DNA from: Rummeliibacillus pycnus
GTDB taxonomy: Bacteria > Bacillota > Bacilli > Bacillales_A > Planococcaceae
Assembly (NCBI RefSeq): GCF_002884495.1
Contig: NZ_KZ614145.1
Span: 1,378,423-1,442,422 of the forward strand
Direction: 5' to 3'
Length of the DNA: 64,000 bases
The first letter of the stretch is position 1. Each line of letters starts with the position of its first letter. The notes beneath the pieces were generated by a model. That model did no database searches. It was not told the origin of the DNA and worked only from the letters and a program-made list of their open reading frames with translations. A program made the position numbers and the translations under genes. Positions 1-7,744 of the stretch are shown here, in pieces.

Positions 1-272
1 GTCAAACTTGCAGGACCTTTTTCAAATGCCTTTGTCATTTGAATATTACCATTTGCATTTAAAATGCCAATGATTGCACCAAGTACGATTGTTAATAGAT
101 TAAATGGGGCAAATCCTTTGATTACTCCATATCCACACATTAACAAAAATGCGATCAAGTAAAAGAAAAACTGCATATGCACTTTTGACATTCCTTTACC
201 TGTTGTTGCCTTAAAAATAAGATTATTAATGCCAAAACAAAACATCGTCAAAACTGCTGCTACAATCCACAT
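1..272 (-). CDS. DMT/EamA-type membrane transporter, N-terminal part (runs off window)
   Basis: The minus strand opens with ATG at 270-272 behind an AGAAGGA ribosome site. It continues in frame to the window edge for about 90 codons. The protein is almost wholly hydrophobic, with three membrane segments (roughly residues 2-19, 31-50 and 56-74). A basic turn with a TGKGMSK motif lies between the first two. A Gly/Asn-rich stretch (GNIQMTKAF) follows the third, a pattern typical of the repeated five-helix units of drug/metabolite transporters. Substrate cannot be told from this part. The C-terminus lies outside the window. Confidence 0.6.
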   Translation of the reverse strand, partial: MWIVAAVLTMFCFGINNLIFKATTGKGMSKVHMQFFFYLIAFLLMCGYGVIKGFAPFNLLTIVLGAIIGILNANGNIQMTKAFEKGPASL

Positions 273-495
273 AAAAATCCTTCTCTCTAGTTGCTATTGC
301 TAATTTTAGTATGAAGACTGCTGACATGAAACAATTTTTACGATATTCATCATATCTTGTATGAAATTGGTAGAAGACATGCATGAAATAGAAAATTTGA
401 ATTCTCTTGAATACAAAATTAGATCAACATTCTTTGGTGTCGTTCTCTCTTACTCATCAAATCCCAAAAGATAGGACTTTAACTTTTTTTGTAAA

Positions 496-515
496 TTCAT
501 TAAAATGAATATAAT
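496..515 (+). promoter_or_regulatory. Probable promoter with overlapping palindrome
   Basis: TATAAT at 510-515 is a perfect -10 box with a poor T-rich -35 (TTTGTA near 488). A 14-base inverted repeat, TTCATTAAAATGAA (496-509), abuts the -10, so a repressor could compete with polymerase there. It lies about 70 bases before the small membrane-protein gene. The rest of 273-581 shows nothing else that I can name. Confidence 0.4.
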
Positions 516-581
516 GATTTTGGGGATACTTGTCGAACTCTGAAATCCGAAATTGAGATTAAAAAAGGAAGGTGAAAAATA

Positions 582-914
582 ATGGTTGATAAAATTGAGT
601 ATTTAATAATTATATTATTTATCATCGGGCTTACATACGGATTCGTTATACAACTTCACCATACAATGACTATCAAAAAAATGGTCAGATATAAATATAA
701 AAGATTACTCATTGGTAATTACCTATCAAGTGTGACGCTTTTTGGTTTTATCATTTCTTTTATATTAAACGTTTTAGTAGCACTACAAATCATACAAACC
801 AATAGCATCACAAGTGATACTACTGGTTTTGGATGCACTCTATTTCTTTTGGGCTTTTTTATAGCTGAGTTTTTAGTTATTCCTAATAAGATAGTTAATG
901 AAGATTTATCATAG
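582..914 (+). CDS. Small three-helix membrane protein, unknown function
   Basis: A 110-residue protein with a good ribosome site (GGAAGGTG, seven bases before the ATG). Hydrophobic segments lie at about residues 5-24, 46-70 and 83-102. A Lys/Arg-rich stretch (KKMVRYKYKRLL, 32-43) between the first two should sit in the cytoplasm. I do not recognise the family. It stands alone between the partial transporter on the other strand and the structured element before the Nudix gene, with its own -10 box upstream. No clear terminator follows. Confidence 0.6.
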   Translation: MVDKIEYLIIILFIIGLTYGFVIQLHHTMTIKKMVRYKYKRLLIGNYLSSVTLFGFIISFILNVLVALQIIQTNSITSDTTGFGCTLFLLGFFIAEFLVIPNKIVNEDLS

Positions 915-1020
915 CTTCTTTATCTTTCAAAGTAATAAGATAGTAAGATTTTACTCATTTTGAAATTCCTTTAATATGAAGTTTGCTCTTGTATACTGTA
1001 AAATATAAAGTGAAACTTTA

Positions 1021-1145
1021 ATCAGTGGGGGGTTTCTTCATCCCCACTGATTATTAGTTGAACCAATCGGGCTTTTACGGGCAGTTTATCTCCCACCTAA
1101 CTTCTTTGCTTTCGCTTAATTTTGTGGTGGGAGTATTACTGCCCG
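1021..1145 (+). ncRNA. Two-hairpin structured element before the Nudix gene
   Basis: Hairpin 1 is a perfect 10-bp stem (1021-1030 with 1042-1051, ATCAGTGGGG/CCCCACTGAT, 11-base loop). Hairpin 2 has an outer 8-bp perfect stem (1078-1085 with 1138-1145), a symmetric 5x5 internal loop, an inner 7-bp perfect stem (1091-1097 with 1126-1132) and a 28-base apical loop. No T-run follows either stem, so they are not simple terminators. The element ends 43 bases before the Nudix start and would be part of its leader. It could be a cis-regulatory RNA or a small palindromic mobile repeat; the sequence alone does not decide. Confidence 0.5.
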
Positions 1146-1187
1146 TTATTGCGGGATAAAGTGATTACAATAAAGGAGCAATATATT

Positions 1188-1583
1188 ATGAAAAAATCAC
1201 TACACGTCGTTGGAGCAATTATTGAAAATGAAAAAAATGAGGTTTTCTGTGCATTAAGAGGCCCTGAAATGTCTCTAGCGAACTTTTGGGAATTCCCTGG
1301 TGGTAAAATCGAAGCTGGAGAAACTCCCCAACAGGCTCTAAAACGTGAAATTTCAGAAGAGTTCAGTTGTCTAATTGAGGTTGGCCAAAAAGTAGAAGAT
1401 ACTATATATGAATATGAAAAAGTTATTGTCCGTTTAGAAACGTACATGGCCAAGATTGTACAAGGTGTCCCTACAATAAGTGAACATGCTGATGCCCAAT
1501 GGGTTTCACGTCAAAGTCTTTCGCAACTTGAATTTGCCCTTGCGGATGTGCCAGCCGTGAAAAAATTGTTGTCTGGAATATAA
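1188..1583 (+). CDS. Nudix hydrolase, MutT-like (8-oxo-dGTP diphosphatase type)
   Basis: A 131-residue protein. The start is the ATG at 1188, ten bases after AAAGGAG; a longer in-frame reading would run into the hairpin region. The Nudix box is clear: Gly39, Glu45 and RE-x-x-EE at 53-58 within GGKIEAGETPQQALKREISEE. These residues bind the Mg ions for pyrophosphate hydrolysis. Size and the FWEFPGGK entry into the box match MutT/CTP pyrophosphohydrolase-type sanitising enzymes that remove oxidised nucleotides. The last box position is Ser rather than Gly, a mild deviation. It borders the degraded restriction locus downstream but runs in the opposite direction. Confidence 0.85.
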   Translation: MKKSLHVVGAIIENEKNEVFCALRGPEMSLANFWEFPGGKIEAGETPQQALKREISEEFSCLIEVGQKVEDTIYEYEKVIVRLETYMAKIVQGVPTISEHADAQWVSRQSLSQLEFALADVPAVKKLLSGI

Positions 1584-1635
1584 AAGTACGAAAAAAAGAT
1601 TTGGAAATCAAGTCGCTTAACTAAAATTATGTTGC

Positions 1636-2366
1636 TAATCACATTGTTCTTGGCAATATCCCCTCAGCTTGTAATTTATCTGCTGTTTTATTAAGTAGAT
1701 TAACTATAATTCTTTCTACAAGCTGCCTGGCATTAGGTAAAATGGTAGTCCACCAATATTAACCTTCTCGATACTCTTATATTGAGGATGGTTTTGATAG
1801 TCATCTTCTTGGTTCCATGGAATTAAAACATATGCACCAAATGATGTACGATGTACGAGAGTATTTACCATAACTTTCAACGACTATCGCATCTCGGTAT
1901 CTGTGAATTGGGTTAATATCCTCCTGTTGTGGTCCTGGGCGACTTGTTTCATCCTCTCCTAAATCGATTCTGTATATTGCATTGAAAATGTATTGGAATT
2001 TATAATCCTTTCCTATTTTTCCAATACTCAATATAGAATCTGGTTTTTCTGTACAGTTAGAACATCTTTTTTGGACGTACTGTATTGATACTCTAAAATG
2101 ATATCTTCACCGATATTTTTAAATCTCTGTTCAGCCTGTTTCAACTTCTCTAAATTCACAAATAATCCATCGCGATTTACTTGAACAATATTTTGAAAAA
2201 ATTGCTCACACTTATCTTGCAACATTTTAACTAGTTTTAAAAGTTTCCAATATTGATAAAGCTTTGCTATATCTTTAATCGACATTTTATAAATACCTTT
2301 TTGCAATTCTGTACTTTTTGATAGAGTATCATAAATTTGAAATACTTCTCGATAGCCTAAAGCCAT
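1636..2366 (-). pseudogene. Degraded DUF2357-type nuclease, partner of McrB-like ATPase
   Basis: Two overlapping minus-strand reading frames (2028-2366 and 1801-2031) and a further out-of-frame tail (to about 1636) together give one colinear protein. The first has YREVFQIYDTLSKS, then SIKDIAKLYQYWKLLKLV and VNRDGLFVNLEK. The second has KDYKFQYIFNAIYRID and INPIHRYRDAIVVE. The tail has NIGGLPF, ARQLVERIIVNLLNK and a final ILPRTM. From memory this is the C-terminal half of the DUF2357/PD-(D/E)xK proteins encoded next to McrB-like GTPases. At least two frame changes and loss of the N-terminal half make it a pseudogene. The D-(x)n-YR-D pattern of the nuclease core is still visible. Confidence 0.65.
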
Positions 2367-2406
2367 TTGTAAAACCAGACTTATTACTTATCGGTCTAGT
2401 TTACCG

Positions 2407-2625
2407 ATAGCCCTTAGCCCATATGAAATCATGAATATGTTTAATAAGATCCCCTGCATTTAAATCGTCTACTAACATCTCTTCAGCAATTTTTTTAGTT
2501 TAAAACTGAAGATATTCCTCACTTTTCAAACTTAGCAATAACTCTAAATTAGCATATTTAATGGGGTTTCCTTTGTAAGTTGGAAATGCATTGCCGCCTT
2601 TATTTGCTAGATCAGTTGTAGAAAA
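2407..2625 (-). pseudogene. Fragment of McrB-like AAA protein
   Basis: Reading the minus strand from about 2625, one frame gives DLANKGGNAFPTYKGNP, then NLELLLSLKSEEYLQF, a stop, and on through DDLNAGDLIKHIHDFIWAKGY. The last block resembles the short helical lead-in just before the P-loop domain of McrB-like restriction ATPases. Here the frame runs straight into the DUF2357 remnant, so the whole ATPase domain is missing. It is a relic without a usable start and with an internal stop near 2500. Confidence 0.4.
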
Positions 2626-2755
2626 ATGCTATTCATAATATGCGAAAAAACTGTAGTAAAGCTTTCAGATGAATTTTACCGTTTTAACCAGCAATATTCG
2701 AACCGTATTTCGTTTTATAAAGCCAACGGACTCCATATATTCCTTTATAAAATTT

Positions 2756-2985
2756 TTAGAAATGCTTGAAAGCATATTTTGCTACACCCCATGTTTTTTC
2801 AGGGAATGAACCATCCACAACAACAATCTCCTTATCACTCATTTTACGTTCAATTATCATGTATTGATAGTGTTTGTCAGTAAGTGGAGCTCCTTCGTGT
2901 ATTCGTCTAAATATGTATTCCAACACATAAGACTCTAATTTAGTACGTATTTTATAAAATGCTTTCGTTTTTTTGTTATACTTGT
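2756..2985 (-). pseudogene. Open but startless coding relic, family not recognised
   Basis: One minus-strand frame stays open for about 75 codons and ends at TAA 2756-2758. It contains KIRTKLESYVLEYIFRR, GAPLTDKHYQYMIIERK and DGSFPEKTWGVAKYAF, a normal protein-like composition. There is no ATG/GTG/TTG with a ribosome site. It lies just upstream, in the same orientation, of the McrB-like fragment and probably belongs to the same ruined restriction locus. I cannot name the domain. Between 2625 and 2756 all frames are interrupted. Confidence 0.3.
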
Positions 2986-3022
2986 TTCATAGAAATTTGT
3001 ACTGGATTGAGAGGGACAAAAT

Positions 3023-4744
3023 ATGTGGAACGAACTAGAAAGGAAAAAGAAGGACAAGTACAAGATATTAATAACGAATTTCGCAAGTTTAAGCGAGGCA
3101 TTCTCGCAGAAAGCCGAAACGGAAGACGGAAAGGAAATTATCGAAACAGTTGCACCAATTGTGAACTCTAAGTTTCAAGAAACGGCGTTTCAACGGGCGT
3201 TTGGAGCACTAGGCGAGGATATTGCGAACACGAGTTACGACGCATCGCTGAAGTTAGACGACAAGCACAAGTATCTCGTTGGTATCAAGTCGTTTGGTAT
3301 TCATTCAGGCGACCAAAAAATCGCTCAGTTCAAGGCGAACAGTGAGGCTGACGGATGGAACGTGACGCTTGCTAAAGTCAAAGAGAATGCGCTTGTTATC
3401 GACTCAAAAGAGCGTGCTGACATTGAGAATGAGCCTTTGTATCGTGATGTGGCACTAAAAATAGCCAAGTTACGCAATGAACGTATAGCGTCCTCTAAGG
3501 AGCAAATAAAAGGGTTCGACGCTAACGACGTGAATGTTGAAGCGGTATATCACGTGCTTATGCCGTCGAAAAAAGGCGAAAAACCGCAAATCAATGTCGG
3601 AGAAACTGATTATTTGCCTATCGACGTAGAAAACTTGACTATACTTGGTTCGACAGGTCTTAAAACTCCTACGAATTTCAAGTTCACGGACGGTCAACAC
3701 AATTACAAGTACACCGCTGCGGACTCGCAACTGCTAATGACTTTTAACAACCGTGAAATCGTGGTCGAAACATGGGATGTTGAGTATGTTGCAGACGCAT
3801 TTTCCTTCTTCGAGAACTTGCACGAAAACTTCGAAATAGGCGCACTGGCCGCAAACGAGCCTGCAATCATCCAAGAAACTGTTTCTTGGATGATTGCAGA
3901 CGAAAACGGCTACGTCGAAGAAAACTCGGGCTTTAACGGGTTCGACGGTGCGACTAAACTGGGAAAGAAAGACGAATACAGAGAAAATCGCATCGCAAAG
4001 TTTGAAAACGAGTACACTGAATATATGTCGAACGAAGACATGTCGTTCATCGTGGCTCATCTAAACGACATTCTGCTTAACGAGTGGCGTTCCATCGAAG
4101 ATAAGCGCCAAATGAAGCGTTTGCGTGCCGAACTTATGGAATTAGTTGAGTCGCTTGGTAACAAGGAAATCGAGAACGCCGTAAGTAAGTTGGTTTATCG
4201 TCCCGCGAGCGAAATGTATATTCCAATACCCGATTCGCGCAAGTTCCACAACGAGCACCCTGATTTCTTCGGGAAAAACATCGGTACATTCATGGATGGT
4301 ACGAGTAAGCTCGCACTCTCTAAAAGTGAACGCTCATTCCGATTAGAATTCTTGCCGAGTGGGGACGCAATCACTGCGTACATCAACCAAGACAACGGAA
4401 AAAGTATTCAGTCCACGCAAAATCAAGGCATACTAGGCGAATGGATACTGCGAGGTGTGTTCCAGTTAGCCAAACGCGAACCGTTGACAGGCAAACGCCT
4501 AGATGAGCTAGGAATTAACGCAATTCGTTTGAAGAAGTTTAGCGACCATGCACGTGGAATAGGGTTAGAATTCACGTGGATAGATGTCTCAAACCCGCCA
4601 AGCGACGCGATTGGTTGGGTTAGTCGATTGTCTCGTGAGAACATCGTAAGCGGCGCATCCTATGATCTAACGCGAAAGGGCACTATTATGCCGTTAGTCG
4701 CAGAGCATGACACACAGAAGTATGATACTTCGGGACACGAATAA
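3023..4744 (+). CDS. Orphan restriction-endonuclease-like protein (homologue of the 7745-9040 protein)
   Basis: 573 residues; ATG after GAGAGGGAC. It shares several blocks, in the same order, with the minus-strand protein at 7745-9040: an Asp...GIK core (SYDASL..LVGIKSF, about residues 90-112), LRNERI, FTDGQHNYKY, SGFNGFDGATK, and a C-terminal domain with PDFFGKN, QDNGKSIQS, ILGEWILRGV and REPLTGKRLDELGI. That C-terminal block resembles the DNA-binding domain of NgoFVII/NgoAVII-type enzymes, so DNA cleavage is inferred. An extra, charged helical insert of about 80 residues (KRQMKRLRAELMELVESL) separates GATK from the C-terminal domain. No methyltransferase adjoins it on its own strand. It uses many GC-ending codons (GAC, AAC, GCG, TCG) unlike all neighbours, a sign of transfer. 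A type IV (modified-DNA) target is possible. Confidence 0.6.
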   Translation: MWNELERKKKDKYKILITNFASLSEAFSQKAETEDGKEIIETVAPIVNSKFQETAFQRAFGALGEDIANTSYDASLKLDDKHKYLVGIKSFGIHSGDQKIAQFKANSEADGWNVTLAKVKENALVIDSKERADIENEPLYRDVALKIAKLRNERIASSKEQIKGFDANDVNVEAVYHVLMPSKKGEKPQINVGETDYLPIDVENLTILGSTGLKTPTNFKFTDGQHNYKYTAADSQLLMTFNNREIVVETWDVEYVADAFSFFENLHENFEIGALAANEPAIIQETVSWMIADENGYVEENSGFNGFDGATKLGKKDEYRENRIAKFENEYTEYMSNEDMSFIVAHLNDILLNEWRSIEDKRQMKRLRAELMELVESLGNKEIENAVSKLVYRPASEMYIPIPDSRKFHNEHPDFFGKNIGTFMDGTSKLALSKSERSFRLEFLPSGDAITAYINQDNGKSIQSTQNQGILGEWILRGVFQLAKREPLTGKRLDELGINAIRLKKFSDHARGIGLEFTWIDVSNPPSDAIGWVSRLSRENIVSGASYDLTRKGTIMPLVAEHDTQKYDTSGHE

Positions 4745-4753
4745 GATTGGAGA

Positions 4754-4864
4754 ATGCCCGAACCTTACGCAGAAAGTGCTTTCGATATGATCTATTGGAA
4801 GAACGGCAATGATTGGGTTTGGGTTTATGAAATGAATGGGAAAGAATGGACATACGTTCTTTAA
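4754..4864 (+). other. In-frame continuation of the orphan endonuclease gene / possible 36-residue peptide
   Basis: After the TAA at 4742-4744 the same frame continues DWRMPEPYAE, FDMIYWKNGNDWVWVYEM and ends TYVL at TAA 4862-4864. It has the same GC-ending codon bias as the upstream gene. An ATG at 4754 would give 36 residues, but the only ribosome-like stretch (GGAGA) touches it. The simplest reading is that the upstream protein once ended here, and that one base change of a Tyr codon to TAA removed about 40 residues. A separate small protein cannot be excluded. Confidence 0.4.
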
Positions 4865-5018
4865 GAACAAAACGACACTCCAGACTATTAATAGAAAATC
4901 AACAACGTCGATCATTGTGTAGTAAAATGTCGGTATGTATCAAATTGGGATGTTACGCTTGGGATTGCCCGCGGTATGTTCCAAGAAGATAAAAAACTGA
5001 ATAACACTTAATCCATAT

Positions 5019-5047
5019 AGAGCACCCTAGGGGTTTGCTCTTTTTTG
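5019..5047 (+). terminator. Intrinsic terminator after the orphan endonuclease
   Basis: The stem AGAGCA-CCC...GGG-TGCTCT is followed by TTTTTT (5041-5046). The stretch 4865-5018 holds a further short open frame with the same codon style (WDVTLGIARGMFQEDKK, ending at TAA near 5011) but no start codon; it looks like the tail of a lost gene. Confidence 0.7.
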
Positions 5048-5176
5048 GTGCGGTTTATCACAAAAAGTACGCTATACAAGTTCTTTAATTTGTATCTTTA
5101 GGTTTGGAGCATTTTCTGTGCCGTTTAAGGTTGCTGATCTACTTATTGATTTATATGCTTTGCATGCTTACTAATT

Positions 5177-5596
5177 TTAAATATTTATATTTAATAATTC
5201 ACTAGGTTGCACATGGCATTTTTTACATATTGTAAATAATCTATCTAATGGTGGCGTTCTATTACCTGCTTCATATTTTGCCCATGTACTCAAAGATACT
5301 CCTACTAAAGTAGCTATTTCTTCTTGACTCAAATTTAAACTTATTCTTAATTGATGTATCCTTTGATATAGTAATTTGTAATTTTGAGATATTTTTATAT
5401 ATGGTCCGGCAATATTGAATACATGATCTATAGACAAATTTAATTCTTTACATATTTTTAAAAATACTCCCAGCTCCGGAATACGTCTATTATTTTCGTA
5501 TGCACTTAGCGTGTTTACTGATATATTTAATTTATTTGCTAAATCTTTTTGAGGCATTGGACCTCTACTGCTTTTAATATGAGTACCTAATTTCAT
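5177..5596 (-). CDS. Tandem helix-turn-helix regulator (Xre/Cro family)
   Basis: 139 residues; ATG at 5594-5596 after AGGTGG. It carries two Cro/CI-type HTH domains in one chain: residues about 8-58 (QKDLANKLNISVNTLSAYEN) and about 80-135 (QEEIATLVGVSLSTWAKYE). Both have the usual Gln/Glu-rich helix 2 and recognition helix 3. There is no ligand or oligomerisation domain, so it should bind DNA as a simple repressor or activator. It lies in the restriction island, downstream of the broken resD-like gene and on the methyltransferase strand. A controller (C-protein) role for the restriction-modification genes is plausible but not shown; most C proteins have only one HTH. Confidence 0.7.
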   Translation of the reverse strand: MKLGTHIKSSRGPMPQKDLANKLNISVNTLSAYENNRRIPELGVFLKICKELNLSIDHVFNIAGPYIKISQNYKLLYQRIHQLRISLNLSQEEIATLVGVSLSTWAKYEAGNRTPPLDRLFTICKKCHVQPSELLNINI

Positions 5597-5626
5597 TTAT
5601 TAACCACCTCAATATGTATTCCTCTA

Positions 5627-5669
5627 TAATAAAAAACCACTTCAATCGTTTACTTTGCAATTGAAGTGT
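5627..5669 (-). terminator. Terminator after the resD-like pseudogene
   Basis: The 9-bp perfect stem CACTTCAAT/ATTGAAGTG (5638-5646 with 5660-5668) is followed on the minus strand by GTTTTTTATT. It separates the resD-like gene from the tandem-HTH gene, which therefore probably has its own promoter in the short gap. Confidence 0.75.
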
Positions 5670-5678
5670 GTTATTTAG

Positions 5679-6398
5679 TCATTGCACAACAAATTTATAA
5701 CCAATTCCCCATACAGTCGTAATCATTTTAGCTGCTTCTGGTGAAACCTTGTTCAATTTTTCTCTTAAACGTTTTACATGTGTATCTACCGTTCGTAAAT
5801 CTCCAAAGAAGTCATAGTGCCAAACTTCCTTTAAAAGATCTTCTCGTTCAAAAACTTTATCAGGTGATTTAGCTAAGAAAATGAGTAAATCATACTCTTT
5901 AGGAGTTAAAGCAATTTCTACATCATCTACTAATACTTTATGAGCATCATAATCAATAGATAGGTGTTCAAAAATAATAATATTTTTAGCGGATACTGAA
6001 GACATCATTCCTACATCTGTTATGGCTCTTCGGAGAATAGATTTAACACGTAAAGTTACTTCACGTGGACTAAATGGTTTAACAATGTAATCATCTGCAC
6101 CTAGTTCAAAGCCTGCTATACGGTCAGATTCATCGCCGTTAGCTGTTAATAAGATAATAGGAGTTATGTTATCACTCTCTCGAATCTCTTTACAAACTAT
6201 TAAACCATCTTTTTCGGGCATCATTATATCCAAAATAATACAGCTATAATTACTTTCTGCAATTTATAGTAATGCCTCGTTCCCATTTTCAGCTTCTTGT
6301 ACTGCATAACCATCTCTTGTTAAATACATATTCAGTAAACGGCGGATTCTTTCTTCGTCATCTACTACTAATATACGTCCAAAATTCTCATTTTCCAA
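5679..6398 (-). pseudogene. resD-like: ResD-like OmpR-family response regulator broken by an in-frame stop
   Basis: Read from TTG 6396-6398 (ten bases after GAGGGGG) the frame gives 239 codons that match a full OmpR-type regulator: VVDDEERIRRLLNMYL, phosphoacceptor in LDIMMPEKDG, TA-x-G and KPFSPREV, then a winged helix with LTPKEYDLL, DLRTVDTHVKRLREKL and VWGIGYKF. Wording is closest to ResD, the respiration/anaerobiosis regulator. Codon 45 is TAA (6264-6266), which splits the receiver domain before the phosphoacceptor, so the gene is probably dead unless read through or restarted at an internal TTG (6231-6233). No sensor kinase or resABC gene is nearby. The ribosome site overlaps the end of the methyltransferase gene. 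Confidence 0.8.
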
Positions 6399-6414
6399 AA
6401 TTCTTATTCCCCCT

Positions 6415-7422
6415 CTATATTAATTGTAATATTAATTGTTCAGAATCTTCATGTTTTGGTGGCTCATAGTTACCATTGGCATTAAGTGCAGTCATTATAT
6501 TTTCTGCAATTCTTCTAACAACAGGTACTACTACAGAGTTTCCAGCTTGTTTGTATAAATGTGACATTGCAAGGTTGGCCGGCAATTTAAATTCTAAAGG
6601 GAATCCCTGTACATTAAAGCACTCTTTAGGTGTTAATTTTCTGATACCATATTTCGTATAAATTAGCGGTACATTGTGACCACCTGTTCCCATATTTGCT
6701 GTTAAAGTTGGGCAAACGCCTGATTTATTTTCACGGACATATTGTCTACGCCATTGATAAATTGTTTCGCTACTAACTATATTCCTTTCCAATTCATCGT
6801 AAAATTTACACTTTTCTGGAGTATAGTAGAATTTATCATCTACTTTAGATTCAAAATCAATAACATCTCTTAATTTTCTTTCTAGTGGAATTGTTGATGG
6901 AAACTCAAATTTCTCGTAATCTTTCTCATTTAGGAAAGCAACAATATAAATTCGTTCCCTGTTTTGTGGTACGTTTCCATACTCACAGCCATTCATTACT
7001 TTATCTCTTACTTTATATCCGTTTGCTTCCAGTGCTCCCTTAATAACACGGAATGTGTTTCCATTATCGTGCCCCACCAAGTTTTTAACATTTTCTAAGA
7101 AAACAACACGTGGTTTTTTCACTTCGACTAACCGTAAAACTTCAAAAAATAGGTTACCACGATCATCTTCAAATCCTTTTCGATAACCTGCAATACTGAA
7201 CGCTTGACAAGGGAATCCTCCTGTTAAAATATCTACATCTGGAAAATCATCTGGTTCAACATTGTGAATATCATCAACACGAAGTTCATGTGAATGATTT
7301 AATTGATAAGTAACAGCAGCATTCTTGTCAAACTCATTTGCCCAAATGACATTAAACCCGGCTAACTCAAACCCAAGTTCAATTCCTCCTACTCCTCCAA
7401 ATAGACCAGCTAAAGTATACAT
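6415..7422 (-). CDS. DNA (cytosine-5) methyltransferase of a type II restriction-modification system
   Basis: 335 residues, the usual length for a bacterial C5 methyltransferase. Motif I is LFGGVGGIELGF (7-18), which binds S-adenosylmethionine. Motif IV is GGFPCQAFS with catalytic Cys72; motif VI is FLENVKNL (ENV 110-112); motif VIII is PQNRERIYIV. Motifs IX and X are KLTPKECFNVQGFP and QAGNSVVVPVV. The target-recognition segment between VIII and IX is short, as in monospecific enzymes. It would protect host DNA from the endonuclease-like protein at 7745-9040 on the same strand. A perfect GC-rich palindrome lies directly before its ribosome site. Modification site cannot be read from sequence. 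Confidence 0.93.
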   Translation of the reverse strand: MYTLAGLFGGVGGIELGFELAGFNVIWANEFDKNAAVTYQLNHSHELRVDDIHNVEPDDFPDVDILTGGFPCQAFSIAGYRKGFEDDRGNLFFEVLRLVEVKKPRVVFLENVKNLVGHDNGNTFRVIKGALEANGYKVRDKVMNGCEYGNVPQNRERIYIVAFLNEKDYEKFEFPSTIPLERKLRDVIDFESKVDDKFYYTPEKCKFYDELERNIVSSETIYQWRRQYVRENKSGVCPTLTANMGTGGHNVPLIYTKYGIRKLTPKECFNVQGFPLEFKLPANLAMSHLYKQAGNSVVVPVVRRIAENIMTALNANGNYEPPKHEDSEQLILQLI

Positions 7423-7440
7423 ATTTTTCCACTCTCTTTT

Positions 7441-7458
7441 TTAGCGGCGTGCCGCTTT
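7441..7458. promoter_or_regulatory. GC-rich palindrome in the methyltransferase leader
   Basis: AGCGGC-GT-GCCGCT (7443-7456) is a perfect 6-bp palindrome flanked by T-runs, 21-34 bases before the methyltransferase ATG. On the methyltransferase strand an A-run, not a T-run, follows, so it is not a terminator for that direction. It contains GCGGC and GCCGC. It may be an operator or a self-methylation control site. The remainder of 7459-7570 is AT-rich without other structure. Confidence 0.5.
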
Positions 7459-7570
7459 TTTTAAATTTATAATTAATAAACTATTAATCTTCATTTTCTA
7501 TATAACCTTAATTTTCATTTTACCAAACTTTTGTTCGTCTGTCTTCTACGATGATTATCTATTATAACAT

Positions 7571-7604
7571 ACAAAAATCCGAAGATATATTTCATCTTCG
7601 GATT
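7571..7604 (-). terminator. Terminator after the second endonuclease-like gene
   Basis: The 11-bp perfect stem AATCCGAAGAT/ATCTTCGGATT has an 8-base loop and, on the minus strand, a following TTTTTG. It separates the endonuclease-like gene from the methyltransferase, so the two are probably transcribed apart. Nothing else is visible in 7605-7744. Confidence 0.8.
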
Positions 7605-7744
7605 CAATCTCTAACAAAATTTTGCATGACATTCTTCATATTTAGGCAATGTTCCATAATAAACAATCTATCAGTATCTTTCCTATTAGCATGGATATCT
7701 AAATAGATATTCCCATATTAAGGTTAAATATTATAAACATTTTC

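Noticed and set aside
3470-4060. Minus-strand open frames inside the orphan endonuclease gene
   Set aside because: They arise from its GC-ending codons; no starts with ribosome sites and no recognisable motifs.
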